Origin: Oscillospiraceae bacterium
GTDB taxonomy: Bacteria > Bacillota_A > Clostridia > Oscillospirales > CAG-272
Assembly (NCBI GenBank): GCA_015063445.1
Contig: SVUD01000018.1
Span: 1 to 36,335, forward strand
DNA: 36,335 nt
Reading direction: 5' to 3'
Below, in pieces: positions 1-7,766 of this stretch; the stretch's first letter is position 1, and every line of letters begins with the position of its first letter. Below the pieces are notes generated by a model. The model was not told where the DNA came from, ran no database searches, and saw only the letters and a program-made list of their open reading frames with translations. The position numbers were made by a program, and so were the translations under genes.

Positions 1-359
1 GCGTCCTCAGCGTGAAGCTCCTCGAGTCTTTCCTTAGTGCAGAAGCAGTAGTACGCATAGCCCATATCAACGAGCTTCTTTGCGTATTCCATATAAATCT
101 CCTTGCGCTCGCTCTGAACGTAAGGTCCATGCTCACCGCCAACGTCGGGCCCCTCGTCGTAGTTGAGTCCCGTGATAGCAAGCGTAGACTTGATAATATC
201 GGTTGCTCCCTCTACCAAACGCTCACGGTCGGTATCCTCTATTCTGAGAATGAACTTACCGTTATCGTGCTTTGCGATAAGGTAAGAATAAAGCGCGGTT
301 CTGAGATTTCCTATATGCATATAGCCCGTAGGACTCGGCGCAAATCTTGTAACTGTCAT
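1..359 (-). CDS. gltX: Glutamyl-tRNA synthetase, N-terminal part (cut by window edge)
   Basis: This is the N-terminal part of a class I aminoacyl-tRNA synthetase that charges tRNA with glutamate in the cytosol. Translating the minus strand from the ATG at 359 gives a product that begins [20 protein letters not shown]. It carries the HIGH-type ATP-binding motif as HIGN at residues 15-18, followed by the family-typical stretches [10 protein letters not shown] and [10 protein letters not shown]. About 119 codons are visible and the reading frame is open to the window edge, so the KMSKS loop and anticodon-binding domain lie outside. AGAGGA (plus-strand 367-372) sits about 7 nt before the ATG and a good promoter lies at 409-437. 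The gene is divergent from the histidine kinase. A separate GlnRS gene is present at 32456-34120, so this enzyme need not mischarge tRNA-Gln. The family call is secure. Confidence 0.95.
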   Translation of the reverse strand, partial: MTVTRFAPSPTGYMHIGNLRTALYSYLIAKHDNGKFILRIEDTDRERLVEGATDIIKSTLAITGLNYDEGPDVGGEHGPYVQSERKEIYMEYAKKLVDMGYAYYCFCTKERLEELHAED

Positions 360-408
360 TTTATTTTCCTCTTTTCAAAATGAAATATTTTATTTTAGAC
401 TAACCTAC

Positions 409-437
409 ATTCTACCACAAGTTTGTATATTAGTCAA
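409..437 (-). promoter_or_regulatory. Sigma-A promoter of gltX
   Basis: Read on the minus strand, TTGACT (432-437) and TAGAAT (409-414) are separated by exactly 17 nt. The predicted transcription start lies near 400, about 40 nt before the gltX ATG. The DNA between the two divergent promoters (438-568) is very AT-rich and contains two 8-bp inverted repeats (449-456 with 466-473, and 503-510 with 531-538). No operator could be assigned to them. Confidence 0.8.
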
Positions 438-568
438 TCCCTAAATTAAAATCTTTTAATACTTTAAAGATTTTTTGCGAAAAAATAGATTTTTATATCC
501 CAAAATATCCATTTTTTTAATCGTATCGTAGGATATTTGCAAAAGAAAAACATGTGATTAAAAAAGAA

Positions 569-597
569 TTGACTTCCATTTTAAAAGGGTGTATAAT
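569..597 (+). promoter_or_regulatory. Sigma-A promoter of the histidine kinase-polymerase IV unit
   Basis: TTGACT (569-574) and a perfect TATAAT (592-597) are separated by 17 nt. Transcription would start near 604, 25 nt before the histidine kinase ATG. AGGAGA at 618-623 provides the ribosome binding site. No SOS (LexA) box was recognised around it. Confidence 0.85.
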
Positions 598-628
598 GTT
601 TATGTAAAAACGAATTTAGGAGAAAATC

Positions 629-2149
629 ATGTTCAAAAGCACTTTTGCGAAATATCTGACAGCTTTTGTAATAATCCTTTTGATCAGCTTTATAATCCTC
701 TCGAGTATCATAACCACAACTGTACGCAAGTACGTAACGGATACAAAGGAGGGTTCTGTTGTTAACGCCGCTTCCATTCTGGCAGAGGAGCTGGAGCTTG
801 TATCGGGAGATGACTTCAGGGGATATATTTATAATGAATACAAGCAGGATATGCCCGGAATACTTAAGACTGTCGGAATAATAAGCGAGTATGAAGAGAT
901 AAAGGTAATGCTTACCGATGAAAAAGGTGAGGTTCTGCTTACAACGCTATTTACAAAAAGCGAAGACGGTCACGAAAAGCCGCTGATTTGGGCTGAAACC
1001 GATAAGAATCTCGGTAAGTTTGATTTTAAAGCGTTTGAACCTAAGACTAATACTCACGGAGAGTATTTGCTGTACGTGGGAAGCATAGAATCTCTCGGCA
1101 ACGGCAAATACCAGGTATGCTCGAAGCAGATACGTCACGGCGAAAAGGTACTCGGATACGCCGTATCGCTTATTTCTCTTGAAAAAGAGGACGCTATGGT
1201 ATCTGCAGCGAGAAAAACTATAATTAACAGCTCGTTCTGGGTAATGCTTGCAGCCGTTGTTGCGGTCTATCTTATAACCGAAAGAATAGTTAACCCTTTA
1301 AAGAGCATATCAAAGGCAACTAAAAAGTTTGCGAAGGGTGATTTCAGCGCTCGAGTAGCTATATGCGGTCACGACGAGATTGCGGAGCTTGGAGAATCCT
1401 TCAATCAAATGGCGGAATCTCTTGATAACCTTGAAAAGATGAGAAATTCATTCCTTGCGAACGTTTCTCACGATTTAAGAACGCCGATGACAACGATAGC
1501 GGGCTTTATTGACGGAATAACCTCGGGAGCTATCCCTCCGGAAAAGCACAACTATTATCTCGGTATTATTTCGGATGAGGTTCATAGGCTTTCGAGATTG
1601 GTAAGCGACCTGCTTGACGTTTCGAGGCTTGAATCGGGCGAGCGTAAGTTCAATTTCACCAATTTTGACATAGCCGAGATGGCAAGAATCATACTTATTT
1701 CGTTTGAGCAGAAGATAAGCGATAAGCGTCTTGATGTAATTTTTGAATCGGATGAGGATTCTATGTTCGTTACGGCTGATAAGGATGCTATTCACCAGGT
1801 CATGTACAATCTTATGCACAATGCGATAAAGTTCTCGGAGCACGGTGGAAAATTGGCAATTTACATCAGCAGAGGCGAAAATAAGAGAATAAGAATCTCG
1901 GTATACAATGAAGGACAGGGAATTTCAAAGAAGGAGCTGCCCTTGATATTCGATAAATTTTATAAAACCGATAAAAGCAGAGGACTCGATAAGAGCGGAG
2001 TAGGTCTCGGACTTTACATTTGCCAGACAATTGTCAAGTCTCACGGCGAGGAAATACACGCGGAATCGCCAAACGAAAGCGGCGCTGAGTTTTGGTTTAT
2101 GCTTAAGGAAGGCACGCCGCAGAGCAAGGATAGGAGCAGAGATGTCTAA
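629..2149 (+). CDS. Membrane sensor histidine kinase (HAMP-HisKA-HATPase), orphan
   Basis: This is a membrane sensor kinase of the PhoR/ResE/WalK type that should autophosphorylate on histidine and pass phosphate to a response regulator. Transmembrane helix 1 is at about residues 9-31, an extracellular sensor region at 32-200, and helix 2 at about 202-217. A HAMP linker follows (IVNPLKSISKATKKF), then HisKA with VSHDLRTP and the phospho-acceptor H281. The ATPase domain has an N box (NLMHNAIKF, N398), an F box (PLIFDKFYKTD) and a G box (GVGLGLYICQ). At 506 residues it is complete. No response regulator lies on either side: gltX is divergent and the stop codon overlaps the polymerase start (TAATG at 2147-2151). 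The ligand is unknown. Confidence 0.95.
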   Translation: MFKSTFAKYLTAFVIILLISFIILSSIITTTVRKYVTDTKEGSVVNAASILAEELELVSGDDFRGYIYNEYKQDMPGILKTVGIISEYEEIKVMLTDEKGEVLLTTLFTKSEDGHEKPLIWAETDKNLGKFDFKAFEPKTNTHGEYLLYVGSIESLGNGKYQVCSKQIRHGEKVLGYAVSLISLEKEDAMVSAARKTIINSSFWVMLAAVVAVYLITERIVNPLKSISKATKKFAKGDFSARVAICGHDEIAELGESFNQMAESLDNLEKMRNSFLANVSHDLRTPMTTIAGFIDGITSGAIPPEKHNYYLGIISDEVHRLSRLVSDLLDVSRLESGERKFNFTNFDIAEMARIILISFEQKISDKRLDVIFESDEDSMFVTADKDAIHQVMYNLMHNAIKFSEHGGKLAIYISRGENKRIRISVYNEGQGISKKELPLIFDKFYKTDKSRGLDKSGVGLGLYICQTIVKSHGEEIHAESPNESGAEFWFMLKEGTPQSKDRSRDV

Positions 2150-3372
2150 TGGAAGAGAGAATTATACTTCACTGCGACTGTAATTCCTTCTTTGCATCGG
2201 TAGAAACCGTACTTGAGCCCTCGTACAAAAACGTTCCAATGGCGGTTTGCGGAGATGTTGAAAACAGGCACGGTATAATACTTGCGAAAAACGAGCTTGC
2301 GAAAAAATACGGCATCGTCACTGCGGAAACGGTGTTTTCAGCAAAGAAAAAGTGTCCAAGGCTTGTGCTTGCGAGGCCGCATTACGATCAGTATATGCTG
2401 TATTCAAAGCGCGCGAACGAAATATACGCGAGATATACCGATATGATAGAACCGTTCGGTATTGACGAGAGCTGGCTTGACGTAACCGCGAGTAAGTTTT
2501 TCGGAAGCGGAATGGAAATAGCTGAAAAAATTCGTAACGACATTAAAAATGAGCTTGGAATAACCGTTTCAATAGGGGTATCATTCAATAAAGTCTTTGC
2601 AAAGCTTGGCAGTGATTATAAAAAGCCGGACGCTATTACAGAGATTAATCGCGATAATTTTCAAACAATTGTTTACCCTTTGCCGGTTTCAGACCTTCTT
2701 TTTGTGGGTAAAAGAACGGCAGAGGCTCTCAAGCTTCTCGGGATAAGAACTATCGGAGATCTCGCTTTAGCAAGCCCTGATATATTGTCGAGGAAGCTTG
2801 GCAAGGCGGGTGAAATGCTTTCCGTCTACGCAAGAGGTGAGGATAAAAGTCCCGTTGAGGCGCAGGATAGAAACGAAGCGAAAAGCATAGGAAACGGATA
2901 TACCTTCAAGCACGATCTTGTCGGGCGAGAGGAGTGCAGAACGGGGATAAATTATCTTGCCGAGGAAATAGGAACAAAGCTCAGAAGAAGGGGATTGAAA
3001 TGTGCTACCGTTCAGCTCAGCATCAAGGACGAGTATTTGAGAACCATCCAGAGAAACGCTCCTCAAAATCCGCCAACAGACATTTCTTCGGAAATTGCCG
3101 AAACTGCGTTTAAGATTCTTTGCAGAGAATGGAGCGCGGATAAGCCAATAAGAATGATAACCGTTACGGCGACTAATCTTGTTCGCAAGGAAGGTCTCGC
3201 AGAACAGATAGATATGTTCGGCGCGGAAAAAGAGGAAAAACGCGAAAAGAACGGAAAAAGAGAGATCGCTGTTGATGAGATCCGTAAAAAATTCGGCACG
3301 GAATCAATTCTCAGGGCTTCGGTAATAGAAAGTGATATAGGAATATACGATAAAATGAAAAATAAAAAATAA
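2149..3372 (+). CDS. dinB: Y-family translesion DNA polymerase (DinB/UmuC type, Pol IV-like)
   Basis: This is an error-prone lesion-bypass polymerase. The N-terminal ILHCDCNSFFASVE contains the first metal-binding aspartate (D10), and FGIDESWLDVT contains the catalytic D106-E107 pair. Helix-hairpin-helix and little-finger regions follow. Near the C-terminus EQIDMF matches the beta-clamp-binding pattern QxxMF, so the protein probably docks on the sliding clamp. The end (VDEIRKKFGTESILRAS) resembles the UmuC/ImpB-type tail of Firmicutes polymerases. At 407 residues it is full length. The ATG overlaps the stop of the histidine kinase by one base, with no good independent ribosome binding site, so translation is probably coupled. 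The split between DinB and UmuC subfamilies is not firm from sequence alone. Confidence 0.93.
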   Translation: MEERIILHCDCNSFFASVETVLEPSYKNVPMAVCGDVENRHGIILAKNELAKKYGIVTAETVFSAKKKCPRLVLARPHYDQYMLYSKRANEIYARYTDMIEPFGIDESWLDVTASKFFGSGMEIAEKIRNDIKNELGITVSIGVSFNKVFAKLGSDYKKPDAITEINRDNFQTIVYPLPVSDLLFVGKRTAEALKLLGIRTIGDLALASPDILSRKLGKAGEMLSVYARGEDKSPVEAQDRNEAKSIGNGYTFKHDLVGREECRTGINYLAEEIGTKLRRRGLKCATVQLSIKDEYLRTIQRNAPQNPPTDISSEIAETAFKILCREWSADKPIRMITVTATNLVRKEGLAEQIDMFGAEKEEKREKNGKREIAVDEIRKKFGTESILRASVIESDIGIYDKMKNKK

Positions 3373-3415
3373 CCGTAGCGATGCGCGTGATTGGCATGCT
3401 GCGGTTATTTCTTTT
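3368..3415. terminator. Bidirectional terminator between the polymerase gene and the ABC operon
   Basis: An imperfect hairpin runs from AATAACCGTAGC (3369-3380) to GCTGCGGTTATT (3398-3409). It is flanked by an A-run on the left and TTTCTTTTT on the right (3408-3416). The left arm includes the polymerase stop codon. The two units converge here, so the hairpin can end both transcripts. Confidence 0.75.
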
Positions 3416-4006
3416 TCAAGAATTGATTTTTATGATTTTTGCGTTGAGCTTTTTAATTTCCTCCGCCTTATGAGTCACGAAAATAACAAGACGCTTTTGC
3501 GACTCCTCGGAAATAATCTCAAGCACGGTATTCGTAAGCTCGCTATCAAGCTCTTTTGTAGCCTCATCGAGCAAAAGAATATTCGATTTTTTAAGAATTG
3601 CTCTTGCAAACGCTACTCTCTGGCGCATTCCGCCCGAAAGCTCGTCCGGCTTCAGAAGCATATCCGCATCGGAAAAATTCAGGCGGTGAAGAATATCCAG
3701 AGTACGCTTTTTGTTTTCCTTATTTTGTTCCTTGAAAGAGACCTTAAAAACGTTATCGAAAGCACTTAAGGCGGGAAATAGTCTATGCTCCTGGAAGCAG
3801 TACGAAACTCGAAACGCGCCGCCACCCCGCACAATGCCCGAATAGTTCTTATCGAGTCCTGCGATTATTCTTAAAAGCGTAGTTTTTCCCGCTCCGCTGT
3901 CGCCTGTAACGGCATAGATTCCTTTTTGTTCGAAAGAATGCGTAAAATCACGGAATAATGTTTTTTTGTCAAAGGATTTTGTGAGGTTTCTAATAGTAAG
4001 ACTCAT
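3416..4006 (-). CDS. ABC importer ATPase, NitT/TauT-like
   Basis: This is the ATP-hydrolysing subunit that should pair with the permease encoded just upstream. In order, the motifs are Walker A GDSGAGKTT (residues 35-43), Q-loop CFQEHRLFP (Q72), signature LSGGM (123-127), Walker B ILLLDEAT with D147 and E148, and the H-loop VTH (H179). At 196 residues it is shorter than the usual 230-260 of the SsuB/TauB/NrtD group. It lacks the distal C-terminal segment and has short spacers, but every catalytic motif is present. Walker B reads DEAT rather than the common DEPF. The ATG overlaps the permease stop by 4 nt (ATGA), so it is the last gene of a coupled operon. Confidence 0.9.
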   Translation of the reverse strand: MSLTIRNLTKSFDKKTLFRDFTHSFEQKGIYAVTGDSGAGKTTLLRIIAGLDKNYSGIVRGGGAFRVSYCFQEHRLFPALSAFDNVFKVSFKEQNKENKKRTLDILHRLNFSDADMLLKPDELSGGMRQRVAFARAILKKSNILLLDEATKELDSELTNTVLEIISEESQKRLVIFVTHKAEEIKKLNAKIIKINS

Positions 4007-4758
4007 GTTTTTATCCTCCTTAAAATCGCTTTTACAATAGTCTCAAGAATAACGCTTAAAGTAATTATAACTATCGCCCAAGCGAAAACGGAAGCGGTAT
4101 CGTAGTGCAGAGTTTTGAAATCGTTGATGCTTTGTCCCATATTGGAATACGTCATAATTTCAGCCGCCACCTCAGCCTTCCACGCAAGACCTATAGAGGT
4201 TATAATTGCGGGAATAAGGTACTTTAACACAGTTGGAAAAATAAGAATTCTGAATCTTTTCATGCGCGATATTTCAAATATCTCGCAAACCTCGCGCATA
4301 TCCTGTGAAATTGATTTATATCCGTCGTAAACGTTTTGCCACACAACGGGAGTAACAATGAGAAATACCACGAATATCGCAAGCTCCGCGTTTGAAAGAG
4401 TAAACCAGAGTATAAGTATAATTGTAGCGATGGGAGTTGTCTTCATTATGGTAATCAACGGAGAAACGAAAACCTCAGATAAAGGAAGAACGTGGCATAT
4501 CGTAGCGAAAAAGATACCAAAAAGTATTCCCAGTAATAAGCCAACGGCAACTCTCGAAAGCGACGTTAAAACGTATTCTGTAAATCCGTCGCTTCGTACG
4601 AGAGCGTTAAGCGCTGTGAGAGTTTCCTTGACTCTCGGCATAAAATAAGAATTATTCACACCGAGAGCGATAATTTCCCATAATGCGAGGCAAAATATAA
4701 TTCCGATCGCTATTTTAAGAAGTCTTATAAGACTATTTTTGATAATAGAAGTTGTCAT
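4003..4758 (-). CDS. ABC importer permease, NitT/TauT-like (SsuC/TauC type)
   Basis: This integral membrane subunit has about six hydrophobic helices in 251 residues. A first helix lies near residues 13-32, and the conserved central block has the EAA-type coupling loop EVCEIFEISRMKRFRILIFP followed by a helix. That loop is the contact site for the ATPase. The ATG at 4758 lies inside the end of the binding-protein gene, a 26-nt overlap in another frame, and the stop overlaps the ATPase start. The tight order of binding protein, permease and ATPase is typical for importers of nitrate, sulfonate, taurine or thiamine-precursor type. The sequence does not show which substrate is carried. Confidence 0.92.
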   Translation of the reverse strand: MTTSIIKNSLIRLLKIAIGIIFCLALWEIIALGVNNSYFMPRVKETLTALNALVRSDGFTEYVLTSLSRVAVGLLLGILFGIFFATICHVLPLSEVFVSPLITIMKTTPIATIILILWFTLSNAELAIFVVFLIVTPVVWQNVYDGYKSISQDMREVCEIFEISRMKRFRILIFPTVLKYLIPAIITSIGLAWKAEVAAEIMTYSNMGQSINDFKTLHYDTASVFAWAIVIITLSVILETIVKAILRRIKT

Positions 4759-5767
4759 CCGGAAGCTTTCCGCCTATAAGATTTACGTTTATCGAGCCGT
4801 AGAACGCCTTGAGAATGGCGGTCATTTCGCTGCCGTCCTTATAAGCTATTGCGTTTAAAAGATTTGTAAGAGACTTTTTTGCTGCGGTAACCGCGCCAAG
4901 CACGGTTGCTTCAACGATAAGATTTGCGGAGCTATCAAGATTATCCTTATTTGAAATGTATTCGATGGAAGCCTTGTATTCGTCAAGGAAGGCGTTCACC
5001 GCCTCTTTATTGTTCTTTACGAATTCGGTTCTGCCTACGATACAGCCCATTGCAACGGGGGTATCGGATATTTCCGACCATACCGAATCCAAATCAATTG
5101 CAACGCTGTAAGAATAATCCTTGTTTTCTGCCTTGATTTTGAGTGGAGCCGCGGTTGCGACGGGCTCGGGAACAAGCGCAATATCAACCGCGCCTGCTAT
5201 AAGAGCGCTCGCAAGGTCGCTCGGCTGAGCGAGATTGGTTTCTTTGCCGTTAATAACCGCCGTCGTTGAAACGGTTGCGTTTATTCCTTTTTCGGAAAGA
5301 GCATGCTCAAGAATGACCTTGGGTGTTCCGTTCGAGATAGTGTAAATCGTTTTTCCTTCAAGCTCTTCAAACGAAGAGACAGTAGTTCCGGATTTAGTCA
5401 TAAGGAAAAGGGAATTGAGGCAATTGATTGCAAGCACCTGCGCAACGGCGTCCTTGGTGTTGTAAATCGTAGCTGCGTTGTTGGTGGGAAGACAAGCTAT
5501 ATCGATGCTTCCGGCTATAATAGCGTTGGTCGCATCCTTGGCATCCTTGAACTTTGCGAACTGATACTTGGAATCCTCGGGCTTAACAACGCTGTAATCG
5601 TGAATAAGCTTCGCCATACCCATACCGGTAGGACCTTCCATAAAGCCAATGCGAATAACGGTCGCGTCTTTGTCACCGTCTTTGTCTTTAAAGAGCTTGG
5701 TATTGCATGACGTCAGCGCCGCAACCGAGAGCGCTAAGATGAGTAAGATGGAAAAAAGTTTTTTCAT
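4733..5767 (-). CDS. ABC importer substrate-binding lipoprotein
   Basis: This is the extracytoplasmic solute receptor for the adjacent ABC importer. It starts with a lipoprotein signal peptide: KK, a hydrophobic core, and lipobox LTSC with C21 as the lipidated residue. The mature part has the features of the NMT1/SsuA-like periplasmic-binding fold: IRIGFMEGPTGMGMAKL near the start, LPTNNAATIYN in the ligand-gate region, and VPEPVATAA in the second lobe. It is 344 residues long, normal for the family. A regulator gene ends 6 nt upstream, so the receptor is the second gene of the operon. The substrate is unknown; binding proteins of this superfamily take up anything from sulfonates to pyrimidine vitamers. 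Confidence 0.88.
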   Translation of the reverse strand: MKKLFSILLILALSVAALTSCNTKLFKDKDGDKDATVIRIGFMEGPTGMGMAKLIHDYSVVKPEDSKYQFAKFKDAKDATNAIIAGSIDIACLPTNNAATIYNTKDAVAQVLAINCLNSLFLMTKSGTTVSSFEELEGKTIYTISNGTPKVILEHALSEKGINATVSTTAVINGKETNLAQPSDLASALIAGAVDIALVPEPVATAAPLKIKAENKDYSYSVAIDLDSVWSEISDTPVAMGCIVGRTEFVKNNKEAVNAFLDEYKASIEYISNKDNLDSSANLIVEATVLGAVTAAKKSLTNLLNAIAYKDGSEMTAILKAFYGSINVNLIGGKLPDDNFYYQK

Positions 5768-5773
5768 AGTTTT

Positions 5774-6439
5774 TTATATCCTTTCGAGCCCTTCGGGGCA
5801 TTTTATTATAATCTCTTTTTGTTTGATTTCAATGAGGTCTTTTGCTTCTAAGATGTCAAGGTCACGGTATACCGACGCTCTTCCTACTCCAAGCTCGGCG
5901 GATAGCTTTGTTCTGCAGATTTTTATCACGCCACCGTTTTCATGTCCCTTAGTGAGAAGGTAAGAAGCGAGCTTTTGCAGTGTACTTTTTCCCGAGAACG
6001 TTGCTATTTTTTTGTTCAAAAACGCAATTCTGGAGGTTAAGAAGCTTATAACGTTAAGTGATATCTGCGGATTTTCCTTAATCATCGCAATAAGATCTCT
6101 TCCGTCAAAGAATAGTACAGATGCGTTTTTAGACGCAACTATTTTCGTCGGATATTCGGATTCCGAGGAAAGAACGGCTAAAATTCCAAACGAATCGTGA
6201 CGGCAGAGAGTGTTCAAAGATACTGCGCTTCCTTCTTCACGCAGTCTCTCAACACGGCATTCGCCGTTTAATACGAAGCCAATCTTTTTCTGAAAGCTGT
6301 CGGGGGAAAAAATAGTTTCGCCTTTTAAAAATTCTTTCACTTCGAATTCGCGGGAGCAAAGGATATTATCGACCGTCGCTTTCGTGAGATTATTAAAGAT
6401 AAAAAGCTCGTAAATAAAATCGCCGTACTCTTTTTTCAT
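5774..6439 (-). CDS. Crp/Fnr-family transcriptional regulator
   Basis: This 221-residue protein has an N-terminal cyclic-nucleotide-binding-like beta barrel (about residues 20-130), a long dimerisation helix (about 130-150) and a C-terminal winged helix-turn-helix (LSAELGVGRASVYRDLDIL, about 178-196). No clustered N-terminal cysteines of the FNR iron-sulfur type are visible, and the barrel lacks an obvious cAMP phosphate-binding cassette, so the effector is unknown. It is the first gene of the operon, 6 nt before the transport lipoprotein. A perfect-arm palindrome sits between its promoter and its ATG. The arrangement suggests autoregulation and control of the importer, perhaps in response to the imported solute. 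The ribosome binding site is GAGGT (plus-strand 6445-6449). Confidence 0.9.
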   Translation of the reverse strand: MKKEYGDFIYELFIFNNLTKATVDNILCSREFEVKEFLKGETIFSPDSFQKKIGFVLNGECRVERLREEGSAVSLNTLCRHDSFGILAVLSSESEYPTKIVASKNASVLFFDGRDLIAMIKENPQISLNVISFLTSRIAFLNKKIATFSGKSTLQKLASYLLTKGHENGGVIKICRTKLSAELGVGRASVYRDLDILEAKDLIEIKQKEIIIKCPEGLERI

Positions 6440-6456
6440 AGTCTACCTCGTTAAAA

Positions 6457-6474
6457 CTGTATCATCTGATACAG
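6457..6474. promoter_or_regulatory. Palindromic operator for the Crp/Fnr-type regulator
   Basis: CTGTATCATCTGATACAG has two perfect 8-bp arms around a 2-bp centre. On the minus strand it begins immediately after the -10 box, covering the predicted transcription start, which is a repressor-like position. TGTATCA-N2-TGATACA has the length and symmetry of Crp/Fnr-family sites, although it differs from the E. coli Crp and Fnr consensus sequences. Confidence 0.7.
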
Positions 6475-6503
6475 ATTATAACATATATGCTTTAAAATGT
6501 CAA
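6475..6503 (-). promoter_or_regulatory. Consensus sigma-A promoter of the regulator-ABC operon
   Basis: On the minus strand TTGACA (6498-6503) and TATAAT (6475-6480) are both perfect consensus hexamers with the optimal 17-nt spacing. Such an intrinsically strong promoter directly followed by a palindrome fits a locus that is held in check by repression. Confidence 0.85.
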
Positions 6504-6592
6504 TAGCGCGAGTTAAAAAAAGCAAAAAAAATAAAATGATTTGCCGCACCTATTAAAGCGGGAGAAAAAGTGTTAAAAATGTCAAAAAAGGA

Positions 6593-6621
6593 TTGCAATT
6601 TTGAAATACATATGGTATAAT
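6593..6621 (+). promoter_or_regulatory. Sigma-A promoter of the diadenylate cyclase gene
   Basis: TTGCAA (6593-6598) and TATAAT (6616-6621) are 17 nt apart. The predicted start near 6628 rules out the ATG at 6620, which lies inside the -10 box, as a translation start. The promoter is divergent from the ABC operon promoter, with 89 nt between them (6504-6592) in which nothing else was recognised. Confidence 0.8.
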
Positions 6622-6673
6622 GAATGTAATTGTAAATATTTTATTCTATTACGCATATAGAATTAGGAGAGGT

Positions 6674-7690
6674 ATGAACACTTTGCTTAGGCTTGGCGTG
6701 AGCGAGATAAGTATGAATCTGAGCGGTTTGTGGGAAAACATTAAGGCTGCTTTTATCAATTTTTCGCTTGTTGACGCCTTTGATATATTATTTCTTGCCT
6801 TCACCTTCTTTTTCATATTCAGATTTTTCCGTGGAAAGAAGGGCGGAGCGGTTCTTATAGGCATATCCGTATGTCTTGTTTTCTGGTTCGTAGCCACAAC
6901 TCTTGAGCTTGGAGGAGTATCCTTCATCTTTTCGAAGGTGTTTGAAATTGGAGTCCTCGCTCTGATAATTATATTCCAGCCGGAGATACGCGACGTGCTT
7001 GAGCGTATCGGTTCAGGACCGTTTAACGGCTTTTTTAACTTCGGAGATCAAAAGAAAAAGCAGCAGATCTACTACAGCGCCGTCGATAATATATGCGCGG
7101 CAGTTAGTGATCTTTCAAGAACCAAGACGGGCGCTCTTATCGTGCTTGAGAGAACAACCAGTCTTGATGATATTCTCAGCACAGGAGTTACTATCAATGC
7201 TGATACAAGCTCCTTCCTGTTAAGAAACCTGTTCTTTAACAGAGCTCCATTACATGACGGAGCTGTGGTTATAGGCGAGGGTAAGGTTATTGCCGCGGGA
7301 TGTCTTTTACCGCTTACACGGAGGCAGGATATCGACAGTGATCTCGGTACGCGTCACAGAGCCGCTGTCGGAATGAGTGAGGTAAGCGATGCTATAATTA
7401 TCGTGGTTTCCGAGGAAACAGGTATTATATCGGTTGCGTCCGATTGTACGCTTACGAGAAATTATACTCCCGATTCACTCAGAACACTTCTTCTCAAATC
7501 GTGGGTACGAGATAAATCCGAGCGTGTGGCAGGTGCCTTTGGCGAAGGAAAAAAGAGAAGACTGTTCAGGTTTTATTTCGCTGTGATTTCAAGTATTGCT
7601 TGCGCCTTCATATTCTGGCTTTACGTAAAGGTCGCTCCTTACAACGTGCTTGCCAATGAAGCGATTGCGGCGATCAGGTTAATTTCATAA
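6674..7690 (+). CDS. cdaA: Membrane diadenylate cyclase (c-di-AMP synthase) with extra C-terminal membrane helix
   Basis: This enzyme makes c-di-AMP from two ATP. Three N-terminal hydrophobic helices (about residues 35-110) precede the DisA_N/DAC domain. That domain has the catalytic PLHDGA motif (DGA at 195-197) and GTRHRA (RHR at 227-229). The chosen ATG at 6674 follows AGGAGAGG (6665-6672); the longer frame from 6620 would start inside the -10 box. The product is 338 residues, against about 270 for typical CdaA. The extra C-terminus contains a basic stretch (GKKRRLFRF) and one hydrophobic helix (about 298-318) that looks like the first helix of a CdaR/YbbR protein. No cdaR or glmM gene follows, although these are the usual partners in Firmicutes. 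Confidence 0.93.
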   Translation: MNTLLRLGVSEISMNLSGLWENIKAAFINFSLVDAFDILFLAFTFFFIFRFFRGKKGGAVLIGISVCLVFWFVATTLELGGVSFIFSKVFEIGVLALIIIFQPEIRDVLERIGSGPFNGFFNFGDQKKKQQIYYSAVDNICAAVSDLSRTKTGALIVLERTTSLDDILSTGVTINADTSSFLLRNLFFNRAPLHDGAVVIGEGKVIAAGCLLPLTRRQDIDSDLGTRHRAAVGMSEVSDAIIIVVSEETGIISVASDCTLTRNYTPDSLRTLLLKSWVRDKSERVAGAFGEGKKRRLFRFYFAVISSIACAFIFWLYVKVAPYNVLANEAIAAIRLIS

Positions 7691-7766
7691 TCTATATCCT
7701 TATCGGATCATTCGGTGTTATGTCATTGTCGCATGACCGGCGGCACGTGAGTTTATTGGAGGAAAT

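Noticed and set aside
449..538. AT-rich inverted repeats in the gltX-kinase gap as operators
   Set aside because: Two 8-bp arms in such AT-rich DNA are not surprising by chance, and no regulator or second copy supports them.
3470..3769. Plus-strand open frame opposite the ABC ATPase
   Set aside because: The minus-strand protein has all ABC motifs in order, so the opposite frame is a shadow.
6620..6673. Earlier ATG start for the diadenylate cyclase
   Set aside because: The ATG at 6620 lies in the -10 box of the promoter, so it would not be transcribed. AGGAGAGG precedes the ATG at 6674.
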